In this document: positions 1 to 8,994 of the stretch, one piece after another | Layout of the letters: every line of letters begins with the position of its first letter | Position numbering within the stretch: the first letter of the stretch is position 1 | Source: Mesorhizobium sp. YIM 152430 | Lineage (GTDB): Bacteria; Pseudomonadota; Alphaproteobacteria; Rhizobiales; Rhizobiaceae | Length of the DNA: 64,000 bases | Assembly: GCF_029210365.1 (NCBI RefSeq) | Contig: NZ_JARGES010000030.1 | Location: forward strand, 35,340 to 99,339 | Direction of reading: 5' to 3' | Position numbers and translations under genes: made by a program | The notes under the pieces: generated by a model | Database searches by the model: none | The model's input: the letters and a program-made list of their open reading frames with translations, nothing else | Told to the model about the DNA's origin: nothing

Positions 1-11
1 AGCTCATTCCC

Positions 12-470
12 ATGAACACTCTCGGAATTATCTCCGATACGCACGGGCTCCTGCGCGAAGAGGCCATCAGGTTGCTCTATGGTGTGGACCACATCATCCA
101 CGCTGGTGATATCGGTGAGCCGAACATCCTCCAACGCTTGGCAGCAATTGCTCCAGTATCGGCAATTCGCGGCAATATCGAGGTTCAGCCGTGGGCCTCA
201 TCCTTGCCCGACACGATCCAAACGACCCTGTTTGGCCAGAAGATCTACGTGATCCACGATCGCAACGAACTTGCAATTGCTCCAGCGGAAATGGGCATTG
301 ACCTTGTGATTTCAGGTCATTCTCACCGCGCCAGCGTCGAAAAGTTGAATGACGTTCTGTACGTCAATCCCGGAAGCGCTGGCCCGCGCAGGTTCAGGCT
401 CCCTATAACCTTGGCAACTATCGAGATTGCCGGTGGCCAGCTGTCACCTAATATTCGTGAACTCTTATAA
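12..470 (+). CDS. YfcE/MJ0936-family metallophosphodiesterase
   Basis: A 152-residue calcineurin-like phosphoesterase, the usual length for the YfcE group of small cytosolic phosphodiesterases. Metal-binding motifs appear in order: SDTHG (about residue 8), HAGDIG (31), RGN (54), GHSH (about 102) and NPGSAGPRR near the C terminus. The usual H-G motif in the middle is replaced by VIHD. These residues bind two metal ions that hydrolyse phosphodiesters in the family; the true substrate is unknown. The ATG at 12 is the first possible start, but the window begins only 11 bases upstream, so the ribosome site cannot be judged. It is followed by about 400 bases without a clear gene, so it is probably not in the hxs operon. 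Confidence 0.88.
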   Translation: MNTLGIISDTHGLLREEAIRLLYGVDHIIHAGDIGEPNILQRLAAIAPVSAIRGNIEVQPWASSLPDTIQTTLFGQKIYVIHDRNELAIAPAEMGIDLVISGHSHRASVEKLNDVLYVNPGSAGPRRFRLPITLATIEIAGGQLSPNIRELL

Positions 471-878
471 GCTCGATCCCTAACGAATTTGCGTGACAGG
501 ATCGGGGCCGTCACCGGACAGTCCGGTTATGGTGAGAACACCAAAATAGCTGCCTTCGAATGTAAGCTGATTTCAACGACGAGTTCCGACCCCGAGTCAG
601 TCCTTCAGGCCGGGTTATGCAACACCCGCAACCTGCCGTTTATGCAGCAAGTGATTTTAGGCTTGAGCCGACAGTTAGTTGACAGGCAGCAATTGGGTCC
701 ACTTCTTCAAATGCTGCAAGCGGTCCACTTCTCTTGAGAGTCTGCACCGGTAAATATCTCAACGCTCTCCAATCGTCCTTCGCACCTCCTCTGGCGCTAG
801 CCGCAGATTACGGGCGTTTCCGTTATTGCATTACAAACGCTTTGGTGTTCATTTCAACTAGGGAAGCGGGGGAGTGAT
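471..878. other. Intergenic region upstream of hxsB; no hxsD seen
   Basis: No convincing gene was found. A short open frame from a TTG at 489 to 737 has no recognisable family features. This is where hxsD lies in typical His-Xaa-Ser loci, and no HxsD-like small protein can be read in any frame. A strong purine-rich ribosome site (GGGAAGCGGGGGAG) ends the region and sets the TTG start of hxsB. Confidence 0.5.
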
Positions 879-2327
879 TTGATCCGGTCGACGCTGCTTG
901 ATGCAGATGGTCGCCAAATCCTAATCAGCAACGATTTCGGCGACTACGCAATTATTTCGAACGACGAGTTCCGATCCTACGAAACGGGTTCGGAAACCGC
1001 TCTTTCGACTGAGCGTCTACGTGACCTTGAAGCGCGAGGACTAGCGAAGGCTGATCATCAGCGCCCTCGTAGCAAGCTAGAAGAAGCCGCTTTCAATACC
1101 CGAAAGTCCTTTGCGCTGGAGGGACCCTCACTCCATATTTTTGTCGTAACTCTTCGCTGCGACCATAGCTGCCAGTATTGCCAAGTATCCCGCGCTAACC
1201 TGAGCGCACCCGGCTTTGACATGACCAGCGAAACTGCCGCATTGGCGGTCGACCGGGTCTTCGAGTCTCCGTCTTCCACGTTGACCATCGAGTTCCAGGG
1301 GGGGGAGCCGGCCCTCAGGTTCGATCTCGTTCGCCGGATTGTCGAGCTCGCGGAAAATCGGAACCTCACGGAGAATCGCACACTTAGCTTTGCTATGGTC
1401 TCGACGCTGCACCATTTTAGCGATGACGACCTAGCATTCTGCCGGGATCATGAAATTCGTCTCTCGACGTCGATTGACGGTCCGTCAGTACTGCATGACA
1501 GGAACCGTCCCAATCCTGACCGAAACGCATGGCTCCAGACAGTCGAGGCCCTGGACAGGGCGAGAGCGGTCCTTGGCCACGAGGGTGTGAGCGCCTTGCC
1601 CACCATCACAAGGGAGGGTTTGTCCGACCCTAGAGGCCTTGTCGATCAATATCGCGATCTTGGTTTCCCCACGATCTTCCTGCGTCCTATCAGCCCATAT
1701 GGGTTCGCGCTCAAGACGCGGAAAGCCATTGGCTACCGTATGGAAGATTTTCTCAGATTCTACGATCAGGCGCTGGACTACATCCTCGAGCTGAATGCGA
1801 ACGGGGAGGCCTTTGAAGAGACCTATGCCGCCATTCTCCTGCGTCACATTCTGACGCCGTTCCATTCCGGCTATCTCGATCTGCGTTCTCCCACCGGCAC
1901 GGGATTGGGTGTGCTCGTCTACAATTACGACGGACGGGTGTTTCCGGCCGACGAAGCACGCATGGCTGCGCAAACAGGCGACCAGCGGTTTACGATGGGG
2001 ACCGTGGCGGATTCCTTCGACACGCTCATGGCCTCCCCCGCGATGCAATGGCTCATGAAGGGGGCAGTTTCGGAGCACCTGCGTGGCTGTCGCGATTGCG
2101 CCTTCGTTCCATATTGTGGATCGGACCCTGTTTTTCATGCAACCGTGCAGGGCGATCCGGCAGCCGACCGTCGGGACAGTGAGTTCTGCCAGAAGCATAT
2201 GCATATCTTTCGGGGACTTTTTCGTCGCGTGGCGGAAGCGGAGCCGGAAACCATGCGGACATTCATCGCCTGGGCTATGCGGAAGCCGCGTGATGAAGTT
2301 CACGTCAGCGGATGGGTCGATCGATGA
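879..2327 (+). CDS. hxsB: His-Xaa-Ser system radical SAM maturase HxsB
   Basis: A 482-residue radical SAM enzyme. The iron-sulfur motif CDHSCQYC (C94, C98, C101) follows a family-typical N-terminal extension, and FQGGEP about 45 residues later is the SAM-binding GGEP motif. A SPASM-like Cys-rich C terminus (CRDCAFVPYCGSD and a later CQKH) would hold auxiliary clusters. In the Hxs family, HxsB and HxsC are paired maturases thought to modify the His-Xaa-Ser repeat protein HxsA. The start is TTG at 879, placed five bases after a GGGGGAG ribosome site; a nearby GTG leads straight to a stop. The gene overlaps hxsC. The assignment rests on the pairing with HxsC and HxsA as much as on its own motifs. 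Confidence 0.88.
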   Translation: MIRSTLLDADGRQILISNDFGDYAIISNDEFRSYETGSETALSTERLRDLEARGLAKADHQRPRSKLEEAAFNTRKSFALEGPSLHIFVVTLRCDHSCQYCQVSRANLSAPGFDMTSETAALAVDRVFESPSSTLTIEFQGGEPALRFDLVRRIVELAENRNLTENRTLSFAMVSTLHHFSDDDLAFCRDHEIRLSTSIDGPSVLHDRNRPNPDRNAWLQTVEALDRARAVLGHEGVSALPTITREGLSDPRGLVDQYRDLGFPTIFLRPISPYGFALKTRKAIGYRMEDFLRFYDQALDYILELNANGEAFEETYAAILLRHILTPFHSGYLDLRSPTGTGLGVLVYNYDGRVFPADEARMAAQTGDQRFTMGTVADSFDTLMASPAMQWLMKGAVSEHLRGCRDCAFVPYCGSDPVFHATVQGDPAADRRDSEFCQKHMHIFRGLFRRVAEAEPETMRTFIAWAMRKPRDEVHVSGWVDR

Positions 2328-3475
2328 GGCAGCCCATCGGCCTTCATACTCATGCTGACGTGCGCGGCGTTGAGGGCGTACAGATTCTCAAGGTTCTGGC
2401 ATCCGACGAAGCACTGAGGGGTGAATATGACTGTCGGAACGTGCTGGTATGGGAAGCCGACCTTCCCGGTGCGGCAGGTTCTATCAACGGCCGTTCGGAC
2501 CGCGGGGTCTCGATCGCTAATGTTCGGGACAAAAGGGTAATTCAGCCGGGTGACATCGTCCGGCTTCGACAGGGCTCATCGCTGGTCTCGGTGGTTTATC
2601 GTCGCGGATCGAAGGCTAACACATTGTTTGCCACCGAACGATGCAACAGCCGATGCGTGATGTGCTCACAGCCGCCGCGCGACGACGACGATTCTTGGCG
2701 GGTGGCCGAGCTTGAACAGACGATCTCGCTGGTGGACCGGAATGAAATCCAGCTTGGCATAACAGGAGGAGAGCCAACGTTGCTGGGTTCCGATCTCGGC
2801 CGTCTCGTCGATGTCACCGCCCATTGTCTACCGGACACGACGCTGCATGTGCTGACCAACGGACGCCTGTTTCAGCACCGGCTGTTCGCATCAGACATCG
2901 CGGCCCGCCGGCCCGATCATGTCGTCTGGGCAGTGCCGCTCTATGCGGACGTCGCTCAGATTCATGACGAGGTCGTCGAGGCACCTGGCAGCTTCCACGA
3001 GACGTTGGACGGCCTCTATGAACTGGGGCGATTGGGAGCACGAGTGGAGATACGGGTCGTCCTTCATAAGATGACCGTAGGGCGGCTGCCACAACTTGCG
3101 TCCTTCATCTACAGACGCCTTCCCTTTGTCGAGCATGTCGCTCTCATGGGGCTCGAGCCGATGGGCTTTGCCAAGCGAAACCGCGACCGACTCTGGATCG
3201 ACCCGGTCGATTACATGCCAGCATTAGAGAGCGCGCTGTTCCACCTCCTCAATCGAGGCATGACCACGTCCATTTACAATCTGCCACTGTGTGTCCTTCC
3301 GAGCCATTTATGGCCATTTGCGGAACAATCTATTTCCGATTGGAAGAATCTTTATCCTGATGAATGCGAAGGGTGCGCGGTAGTTGATCGCTGTGCCGGA
3401 TTCTTCGCGTCTGCAGGCTCGGCCTGGCGGAGCCGCGCGGTGTATCCAATGAAGGCGGAGGAGGTCGCCGTATGA
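2312..3475 (+). CDS. hxsC: His-Xaa-Ser system radical SAM maturase HxsC
   Basis: A 387-residue radical SAM protein with motif CNSRCVMC (C111, C115, C118), followed by TGGEPTLL for SAM binding and a C-terminal pair CEGCAVVDRC. The first hundred residues form the extra N-terminal domain seen in HxsC. It overlaps hxsB by 16 bases if it starts at ATG 2312; an in-frame ATG at 2324 overlaps the hxsB stop as ATGA and is equally plausible. It couples to hxsA through another ATGA overlap at 3472. Expected to act with HxsB in the cytoplasm on the HxsA precursor; the chemical modification has not been seen here and is inferred from the family. Confidence 0.88.
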   Translation: MGRSMRQPIGLHTHADVRGVEGVQILKVLASDEALRGEYDCRNVLVWEADLPGAAGSINGRSDRGVSIANVRDKRVIQPGDIVRLRQGSSLVSVVYRRGSKANTLFATERCNSRCVMCSQPPRDDDDSWRVAELEQTISLVDRNEIQLGITGGEPTLLGSDLGRLVDVTAHCLPDTTLHVLTNGRLFQHRLFASDIAARRPDHVVWAVPLYADVAQIHDEVVEAPGSFHETLDGLYELGRLGARVEIRVVLHKMTVGRLPQLASFIYRRLPFVEHVALMGLEPMGFAKRNRDRLWIDPVDYMPALESALFHLLNRGMTTSIYNLPLCVLPSHLWPFAEQSISDWKNLYPDECEGCAVVDRCAGFFASAGSAWRSRAVYPMKAEEVAV

Positions 3476-4116
3476 ACTGGAAGCATCGTCTCGCCTTTCT
3501 TCTTGGGGCCGCGAGCCCATTCGCAATCAGCGACACGGCATATGCGAAGGTAGTGGACGACGATGCGGCAATATCATTGTCGCCGACCACTTTCGCAGAG
3601 GAGAAGGTGGTCTACTGGGCGGATCCCGCGCGGCTGACGAGCGCTCTACAACTCGCTCAACATCGAAGCCATCGCAGCCACAGTTCGCATCGATCCCACA
3701 GTTCCCACCGTTCCCACTACTCGTCGAGCGGCGGCTACAGCGTTCCGCGAACTGTCGCGCCGGCACCGAGCTTGCCGCCAGTCACGCAATCGGCGCCACC
3801 TTCGCCGAGTGTTGCGCCGCTTGATTCTCCACCTTCTTCATCGCCGTCGATTGTCACACAGCCACGGCTTGGAACCGGCGAGGCCACTGCCACAACGCCT
3901 GTGCAGCAACCTCAACGTATGGGACAGGCGGAAGTTATGGAGATCGTCCGGCGAGTTCAGCTGGCTCTGCTTATGCGCGGCTATGATCCAGGACTGGCTG
4001 ATGGCGTCCTAGGTCCCAAGACTCAGGAAGCGTTGCGGCAATATCAAGCAGCAGCAGGGCTTACCATATCGGGCCATCTCGACGCTGCGACCCTCGACGG
4101 ACTAGGTGTAAGATAG
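3472..4116 (+). CDS. hxsA: His-Xaa-Ser repeat protein HxsA, secreted
   Basis: A 214-residue predicted substrate of HxsB and HxsC. It has a signal peptide (residues 1 to about 25, cleavage after AYA), then seven uninterrupted His-Xaa-Ser triplets (residues 64 to 84, HRS/HSS/HYS), a Pro/Ser-rich linker, and a C-terminal peptidoglycan-binding type 1 domain (about 155 to 214, with the YDPGLADGVLGPKTQEAL core). The layout suggests a modified, metal-loving repeat displayed in the periplasm and anchored to the cell wall. The start ATG overlaps the hxsC stop, so translation is coupled. No hxsD is adjacent. Confidence 0.9.
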   Translation: MNWKHRLAFLLGAASPFAISDTAYAKVVDDDAAISLSPTTFAEEKVVYWADPARLTSALQLAQHRSHRSHSSHRSHSSHRSHYSSSGGYSVPRTVAPAPSLPPVTQSAPPSPSVAPLDSPPSSSPSIVTQPRLGTGEATATTPVQQPQRMGQAEVMEIVRRVQLALLMRGYDPGLADGVLGPKTQEALRQYQAAAGLTISGHLDAATLDGLGVR

Positions 4117-4319
4117 TCCGACGAGCTGTCACTGACGACCTGCCGCCTCCGAAGCTCCCTTTTTGGACGACTAGGTCGGATATCCGAGGCCGGCAACATC
4201 GCGAGACGGATTTGCCGGGAAATTACGTCAATGACCTGAGGCTCCACTTCTCCGGTTTGAGGGAGATGCCGGGTTTTATTTGCTCTGATCCCAGCAGCTT
4301 GATGCAATGATCCAATCGC
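4117..4319. other. Convergent intergenic region hxsA / channel gene
   Basis: About 200 bases between two convergent genes. No strong hairpin with a T-run and no clear gene was recognised. Confidence 0.4.
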
Positions 4320-5087
4320 TCAGTCGCTTTTGCGCTGGCGTTCGCGTTGAAGCGCATCCGAGAATGCGGAGGCCAGGATGCCGGTCGGCATGGCGATCAA
4401 CCCGATGCCGAGAAGTGCTGTGGCACCGGACAGGATACGACCGATGCCGGTTAGCGGCACTACGTCTCCATAGCCGACAGTGGTCAGCGTCGCGATGGAC
4501 CACCACATCGCGCGCGGAATTGAACCGAACGCCCCCTGCTGGCCATCACCTTCAACGATGTAGAGCAAGGTGGATGAGACAAGAAGTAATACGCTTGCGA
4601 TCACAACGCTCATTGCCAGCTCGTACTTTCGATCGCGCAGAGCGTCTATGATTGCCATTAGTGCCTTCGAGAAGCGACCAAGCTTTGCCAGCCGCATGAT
4701 GCGAATGAGCCGGAACAGTCTAAGGAGAAACGCTTCTGAGCCAAGAAACCCAAGGAAGAGTGGCAACAGCGCGAACAGGTCAATGAGCGATGTAAACTTC
4801 AACATATATCGCACTCGACCGCGGGCACCCCGATAGCGGCAATCTTCTGCCGCAATCCACACCCGAGCCAAATATTCGATCGCAAATATTGTTGTTAGGA
4901 CAATCTCAACCCCTGAAAAAATCGTCGTCTTGCCGTCATGGAGCGCAACCTCGCTCTCGACAACGGCAACCAACGCTGCGAAGCATATTGACGCCATGAC
5001 AGCCTTGTTGATCGGCGACAAGCCAGGCCGCGTCCAAGCACGAGGCTCCAAGTGTATATAAAGACTGTGACGAATTGCGTCGAGCAT
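4320..5087 (-). CDS. Voltage-gated-type potassium channel protein
   Basis: A 255-residue six-helix ion channel. The selectivity filter TVGYGD lies at residues 203 to 208, after a pore helix (AMWWSIATLT). The fourth segment (LLRLFRLIRIMRLAKLGR, about 121 to 138) has regularly spaced positive residues like a voltage sensor. The N terminus is short and no cytosolic RCK or cyclic-nucleotide domain follows; the tail is only about 25 basic residues. It would sit in the inner membrane and pass potassium. It is convergent with hxsA and not part of an evident operon. Confidence 0.87.
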   Translation of the reverse strand: MLDAIRHSLYIHLEPRAWTRPGLSPINKAVMASICFAALVAVVESEVALHDGKTTIFSGVEIVLTTIFAIEYLARVWIAAEDCRYRGARGRVRYMLKFTSLIDLFALLPLFLGFLGSEAFLLRLFRLIRIMRLAKLGRFSKALMAIIDALRDRKYELAMSVVIASVLLLVSSTLLYIVEGDGQQGAFGSIPRAMWWSIATLTTVGYGDVVPLTGIGRILSGATALLGIGLIAMPTGILASAFSDALQRERQRKSD

Positions 5088-5531
5088 GGCTTCATCTGAC
5101 CACAGAACCGTTCATAACGTCTTATTCTGGATTGCGTGGCGACTTTGGGCCTTTCAGTCCCGAAGCAACGTTGCATCGGAACTCGGCCGCACCATCGGAA
5201 AACTCCTGAACGGAAGGAGCAAAGTCTGTTTCTAAGCAAGTTTGCCTGGACGTCCGCGATGGGGCGCGTTGCTGTCGAAGCTCAGCGACCACCCGAATGG
5301 CCGCTTTCGTGATCCCATCGCCCGGGACCGGTCGAGCAGGAATTTACCCCGGTCAGGCCGTCGGCGTCAGCCGGCGTGGCACGCCGGGAAATCTTTTCCT
5401 ACCGACGCCTTCGGGGCCGTTAGCGGACTGGCCGCTTTCAGGGCCACCAGCGGAATAGCGGTCTCCGCCCCGAACGGTTCCATCAAAGCTGCTCGAATCT
5501 GCCGGGTGGGAAGCTTGGTTTGGCGGGCCGG
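5088..5531. other. Intergenic region, no gene recognised
   Basis: GC-rich sequence between the channel start and the end of the first Thoeris TIR gene. Open frames exist (for example 5242 to 5610 on the plus strand) but read as low-complexity Arg/Pro/Ser sequence typical of antisense or non-coding GC-rich DNA and run into the TIR gene. Confidence 0.4.
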
Positions 5532-6134
5532 TCACCGGCCGGCAAGACCGGCCGCGATCTCTATCCATCCGCCGATATTCTGGCGCCCATTTTGCTGGGC
5601 GAAGTCATAGGCGAGGCAATGACTGGACAACGTCACCACCGAGTTGGATGTGGGTGCGGCAAACCACAGGACGTTCGGCGGGATGGCGAGGGTGTAGTCC
5701 TCGTATTTGCGCCAAACATCGCCGATCTTCTCGCACAGGAATATCTTTCCGTCCGCCTTGTAGACGCCCATGCTGGCGAGGGGGTCGGGGCCTCTACGCG
5801 ACAACTTGCCATCCCGATTGCGGACGCCGTGGATGAAGACGGTGAGCAGGCCGTTACCCTTGACTATGCTTCTGGCGATTTCGTAGCGCACCCAGCGGCG
5901 CAGATGGGTTTCGGCACCCGCGAGGACGCAGGTCACCGATGTACCTTCCAGCCCCTGGCGCAAAAAGCGCTTTAGCGCGTCGGCGCTTTCCTTGCGCGAG
6001 GCTTCGAAGACGCTCGAGTCGAAGAAGCCGACGGACTTACGGGTTTCGGGTTTGACGACCCAGGAGTTCCTCACGTTCCACGCCCGCCAGACATCGGGCT
6101 TATAGTGATAGGAAAAAAACGTGTGGCGTGCCAT
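5532..6134 (-). CDS. thsB: Thoeris TIR sensor, ThsB type (copy 1)
   Basis: A 200-residue MTH538/DUF1863 TIR-like protein. It opens with TFFSYHYKPDVWRAWNVRNS, the family's first strand, and holds the putative catalytic glutamate in WVRYEIARS at E85, the same number as the catalytic Glu known for Bacillus cereus ThsB. In Thoeris, ThsB senses phage infection and makes a cyclic ADP-ribose isomer from NAD that activates ThsA. The gene is divergent from thsA with a 129-base gap that must contain both promoters. It is longer at the C terminus than the third TIR gene (154 residues), with a Trp-rich insertion (DVWRKYEDYTL and following). Assignment is strong because of the neighbouring SIR2-SLOG gene. 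Confidence 0.87.
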   Translation of the reverse strand: MARHTFFSYHYKPDVWRAWNVRNSWVVKPETRKSVGFFDSSVFEASRKESADALKRFLRQGLEGTSVTCVLAGAETHLRRWVRYEIARSIVKGNGLLTVFIHGVRNRDGKLSRRGPDPLASMGVYKADGKIFLCEKIGDVWRKYEDYTLAIPPNVLWFAAPTSNSVVTLSSHCLAYDFAQQNGRQNIGGWIEIAAGLAGR

Positions 6135-6263
6135 GCGATTTCCGCGTCGTTGAACTTGGCTATGGATGTAACGGTGTGGATAGATGCTCGGTGGTTGACG
6201 AAATCCATGGCGGCATCCAAGAATTAGAGAAATATATTTTCTCCGATTCCTTGGTTTCAGACA

Positions 6264-7700
6264 ATGGCGCTGTCCGTCGAAATAACTGCATTCTGCCGCA
6301 AGTTCGCGCGTGACATGGCAGAGGGCACGGTGGCGATTTTCGCCGGTGCAGGCATGTCGGCCGGCGCCGGCTTCGTCGACTGGAAGACGCTATTGGCTCC
6401 GTTCGCTGAGGAGCTCGGGCTGAGCATCGAACGTGAAAGCGACAACCTGGTGCGCTTTGCCCAGTTCTCGCTCAACCACAAGCAAGGCAATCGCGCCCAT
6501 CTCAACGACGCCCTGATCACCGCTTTCCCTTCACTGGCGTCACCGTCGGAGAACCACGCGATCCTTGCTCGCCTGCCGATCAGGACCTATTGGACAACCA
6601 ACTACGACAAGCTGATCGAGACGGCGCTAACGGACGCGCGCAAGACCCCCGACGTCAAGCATGTCGATAGCCAGTTGCCTGTCACCAAGCCCAAGCGCGA
6701 CGCGATCGTGTACAAGATGCACGGCGACGTGGACCATCCGCAGGATGCGGTGCTCACCCGAGACGACTACGAGGCCTACGGCGGCAAGCACTTGGGCTTC
6801 GTCAACGCGCTGGTGGGCGACCTGACCGGCAAGACCTTCCTCTTCATCGGGTTCAGTTTTTCGGACCCCAACCTCGATCATGTGCTGTCGCAACTGCGCC
6901 TGCGCTACCAGACGGGACAGCGTGAGCACTATTGCTTCGTTCGCGTACCGCAGAAAGACACTTACGACAGCGACGAGGATTTCGCCTATGCCAAGGCGCG
7001 CCATCGCCACATGGTGATCGATCTCAAGCGCTACAACGTGACCGCGCTCGAGATCGGAGACTATGCCACGATCACCGAGGCGCTGAAGACGATTGAAAAC
7101 CTTTATCGGCGGCGCCTGGTTTTCGTGTCCGGCAGCGCGTCCGATTTCTCGCCCTGGGGGGAGATGGCGGTCAATGCCTTCTTCCGCGACCTTGGGTCGA
7201 TCCTGATCGACAACGACTTCCAGATCGTCAGCGGCTTCGGGCTTGGGGTGGGCAATTCGCTGATCAGCGGCGCGATCGAAAAGGCCTATGCCAGAAAGAA
7301 CACGCGGCTCGATAACTTCCTGCAGGTCCGTCCCTTTCCCCGGGATATCGCCGATGCCGACGAGCGGGCCGCGATATGGCACCGCTATCGGCAGGAATTG
7401 CTGTCGCTTCCGGGCATTGCCTTGTTCTTTTTCGGCAACAAGGAAGTCGGGGGCAAGATCGTGCCGGCCGACGGAGTCCGCAAGGAATTCGAGATCGCAC
7501 GGGCTCAGGGCGTTGCGGCGGTCCCGGTTGGTGCCACCGGGTCCATGGCCGATGAATTGGCCGCGGAAGCGCTGGCGAGCCCCGCCGGTCTGTCCCAGGC
7601 AATGCTCGCAGCGATCACTGCACTCAACCAACCCATCGCGGACCTCAACAATCTGCTGCAACCCACCATCGATGCCGTCAAGGCGCTCGCGGCCGAATAA
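6264..7700 (+). CDS. thsA: Thoeris effector ThsA (SIR2-SLOG NADase)
   Basis: A 478-residue protein, nearly the same length as B. cereus ThsA. The N-terminal SIR2 domain (about 15 to 280) has FAGAGMSAGAGF (26 to 37), TTNYD with the likely catalytic N113, and KMHGDVDHP with H153; these match the catalytic Asn and His of known ThsA by position. The C-terminal SLOG domain (about 287 to 460) starts RRRLVFVSGS and contains SGFGLGVGNSLISGAIEKA, the nucleotide-signal pocket. On binding the ThsB product, ThsA depletes NAD and halts the infected cell. The ATG at 6264 has only a weak ribosome site. Two further TIR genes follow in the same direction. Confidence 0.93.
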   Translation: MALSVEITAFCRKFARDMAEGTVAIFAGAGMSAGAGFVDWKTLLAPFAEELGLSIERESDNLVRFAQFSLNHKQGNRAHLNDALITAFPSLASPSENHAILARLPIRTYWTTNYDKLIETALTDARKTPDVKHVDSQLPVTKPKRDAIVYKMHGDVDHPQDAVLTRDDYEAYGGKHLGFVNALVGDLTGKTFLFIGFSFSDPNLDHVLSQLRLRYQTGQREHYCFVRVPQKDTYDSDEDFAYAKARHRHMVIDLKRYNVTALEIGDYATITEALKTIENLYRRRLVFVSGSASDFSPWGEMAVNAFFRDLGSILIDNDFQIVSGFGLGVGNSLISGAIEKAYARKNTRLDNFLQVRPFPRDIADADERAAIWHRYRQELLSLPGIALFFFGNKEVGGKIVPADGVRKEFEIARAQGVAAVPVGATGSMADELAAEALASPAGLSQAMLAAITALNQPIADLNNLLQPTIDAVKALAAE

Positions 7701-7724
7701 GACCGCCCAACCCCAAAGGCCCCG

Positions 7725-8231
7725 ATGGCATTCGCTCAATCGACACTCCTGTCCGAAGCCTCCCGAACCGTCTTACGCAAGTCGATCGACGAGGCAGTCC
7801 GGCAGGGATCTCCGACCGCGTTCCTTTCGCATAGTCATAGGGACGCCCTTCTCGCCAAGGGTCTGCAGGCCCGCTTGAGCCGGCTGGACTGGGACGTCTA
7901 CATCGATTGGGAAGACACGGCGATGCCCGACCGGCCGAGCGTCGTGACAGCAGAAAGGATCCGCCGCAAGATTGTGCAACTCGATCTCTTCCTGTTCCTG
8001 GCCACGCAGAATTCCATGACCAGTCGCTGGTGTCCGTGGGAGCTCGGTTACGCCGACGGCAAGAAACCCAATTCGTCCATCCTGATCGTGCAGACCTCCG
8101 ACAGCAGCGGCACCTACGGTAGTGAGTATCTCGAGCTTTACCGCCACCTGGACGAGGCATCGGGGGGTGGGGTGGCTCACTTCGACAAGTCCGGTAACGG
8201 ACGCATGCTGCGGGGGACCGCACGGCCCTGA
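7725..8231 (+). CDS. TIR-domain protein, second Thoeris sensor
   Basis: A 168-residue protein with a canonical TIR fold: TAFLSHSHRD (31 to 40), then YIDWEDTAMPD, then DLFLFLATQNSMTSRWCPWE, where E106 in the CPWELGYAD motif is the expected catalytic glutamate. It belongs to the toll/interleukin-receptor-like group that resembles ThsB type 2 proteins and differs clearly from the MTH538-like copies on either side. It starts 24 bases after thsA, so the two are probably co-transcribed. The likely role is an additional or alternative NAD-cyclising sensor feeding ThsA; this is inferred from context. Confidence 0.85.
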   Translation: MAFAQSTLLSEASRTVLRKSIDEAVRQGSPTAFLSHSHRDALLAKGLQARLSRLDWDVYIDWEDTAMPDRPSVVTAERIRRKIVQLDLFLFLATQNSMTSRWCPWELGYADGKKPNSSILIVQTSDSSGTYGSEYLELYRHLDEASGGGVAHFDKSGNGRMLRGTARP

Positions 8232-8273
8232 CGCGGGAGCGGGGAGCGAGGAATATTGGAGGAGAAAGCGATC

Positions 8274-8738
8274 ATGACGGTTCGACGCGTGTTTTTCAGT
8301 TTCCACTACGAGCGGGACGTGCGGCGCATCCAGCAGGTCAGGAACTCTTGGGTCGTCCGGGAGAAGGGGGCAGCGCCGCCCTTTTACGACAAGGCCGAAT
8401 TCGAGGAGGCCAAGCGCAGGGCCGGCGGGATCAGGGCGTGGATCGACGAGCAGATATCGGGATGTTCGGTAACCGCGATCCTTTTCGGCTACCAAACCTA
8501 CGATCGCGAATGGGTCCGGTACGAAATCGCCAAGAGCGTCGAGCGCAAGATGGGCATCATTGCCATTGACATCCATAACGTGAAGGATCCGGTTTCGGGT
8601 GCCGATTACGCCGGCCGCAATCCACTCGAGCATTTCGGGTTGCAGCGGACCTATCCGTCCTACGATTGGGTGTACGACGACGGCTATGCCAATATCGGCA
8701 CCTGGATCGAGAACGCAGCTCAAGCCGCGAACCGGTGA
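8274..8738 (+). CDS. thsB: Thoeris TIR sensor, ThsB type (copy 3)
   Basis: A 154-residue MTH538-like TIR protein, clearly related to the divergent copy: VFFSFHYERDVRRIQQVRNS aligns with its N terminus and EWVRYEIAKS (E84) with its catalytic motif. It lacks the longer C-terminal insertion of copy 1. The ATG at 8274 is preferred over the TTG at 8256 because GGAGGAG lies nine bases upstream of it. The gene is 42 bases behind the second TIR gene. Together with the others it gives this locus three sensors; in Thoeris, several ThsB proteins served by one ThsA are thought to widen phage recognition. Confidence 0.86.
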   Translation: MTVRRVFFSFHYERDVRRIQQVRNSWVVREKGAAPPFYDKAEFEEAKRRAGGIRAWIDEQISGCSVTAILFGYQTYDREWVRYEIAKSVERKMGIIAIDIHNVKDPVSGADYAGRNPLEHFGLQRTYPSYDWVYDDGYANIGTWIENAAQAANR

Positions 8739-8742
8739 CGCC

Positions 8743-8970
8743 ATGACCAACCTGACGGCGAGCCTGCCGCTCCCTCATGATGACTTCGCCGCTGGCTTTC
8801 GCGTCGGATGGGAGGCGGTGTGTGGAGACGGGGTGCCGTTGCCGCGCGTCCTGCCGATGGCGCCGCGCTTGACGACGATGGGCTACAGCCTATTCACGCT
8901 GGGCGTACGCGCGGGTGTAGAAGCGGCCACCGGCGTCGAAGACCTCGACGACATCGGCTTGCGTCCATAG
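8743..8970 (+). CDS. Small unknown protein within Thoeris operon
   Basis: A 75-residue protein of unknown family. The ATG at 8743 comes four bases after the stop of the third TIR gene, and the next gene starts 24 bases after its own stop, so it looks like a true operon member. It contains two Gly-rich repeats with a similar pattern, AAGFRVGWEAVCG (about 14) and TLGVRAGVEAATG (about 55), with PLPRVLPMAPRLTTMG between. No signal peptide or membrane segment is visible. It may be an accessory or regulatory factor of the defence locus, but no function can be assigned. Confidence 0.6.
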   Translation: MTNLTASLPLPHDDFAAGFRVGWEAVCGDGVPLPRVLPMAPRLTTMGYSLFTLGVRAGVEAATGVEDLDDIGLRP

Positions 8971-8994
8971 CGCTGCGCCAAAAGGGAAAAGCGA

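Noticed and set aside
489..737. Possible hxsD at the hxs operon start
   Set aside because: The 82-residue frame from a TTG has no recognisable resemblance to HxsD, no good ribosome site and a 140-base gap to hxsB.
3661..3720. Tandem DNA repeat in hxsA as a possible CRISPR or satellite
   Set aside because: It is explained by the His-Xaa-Ser protein repeats in frame; no spacers are present.
5242..5610. A 122-residue frame before the first TIR gene
   Set aside because: It has Arg/Pro/Ser-rich composition and runs antisense into the end of the TIR gene.
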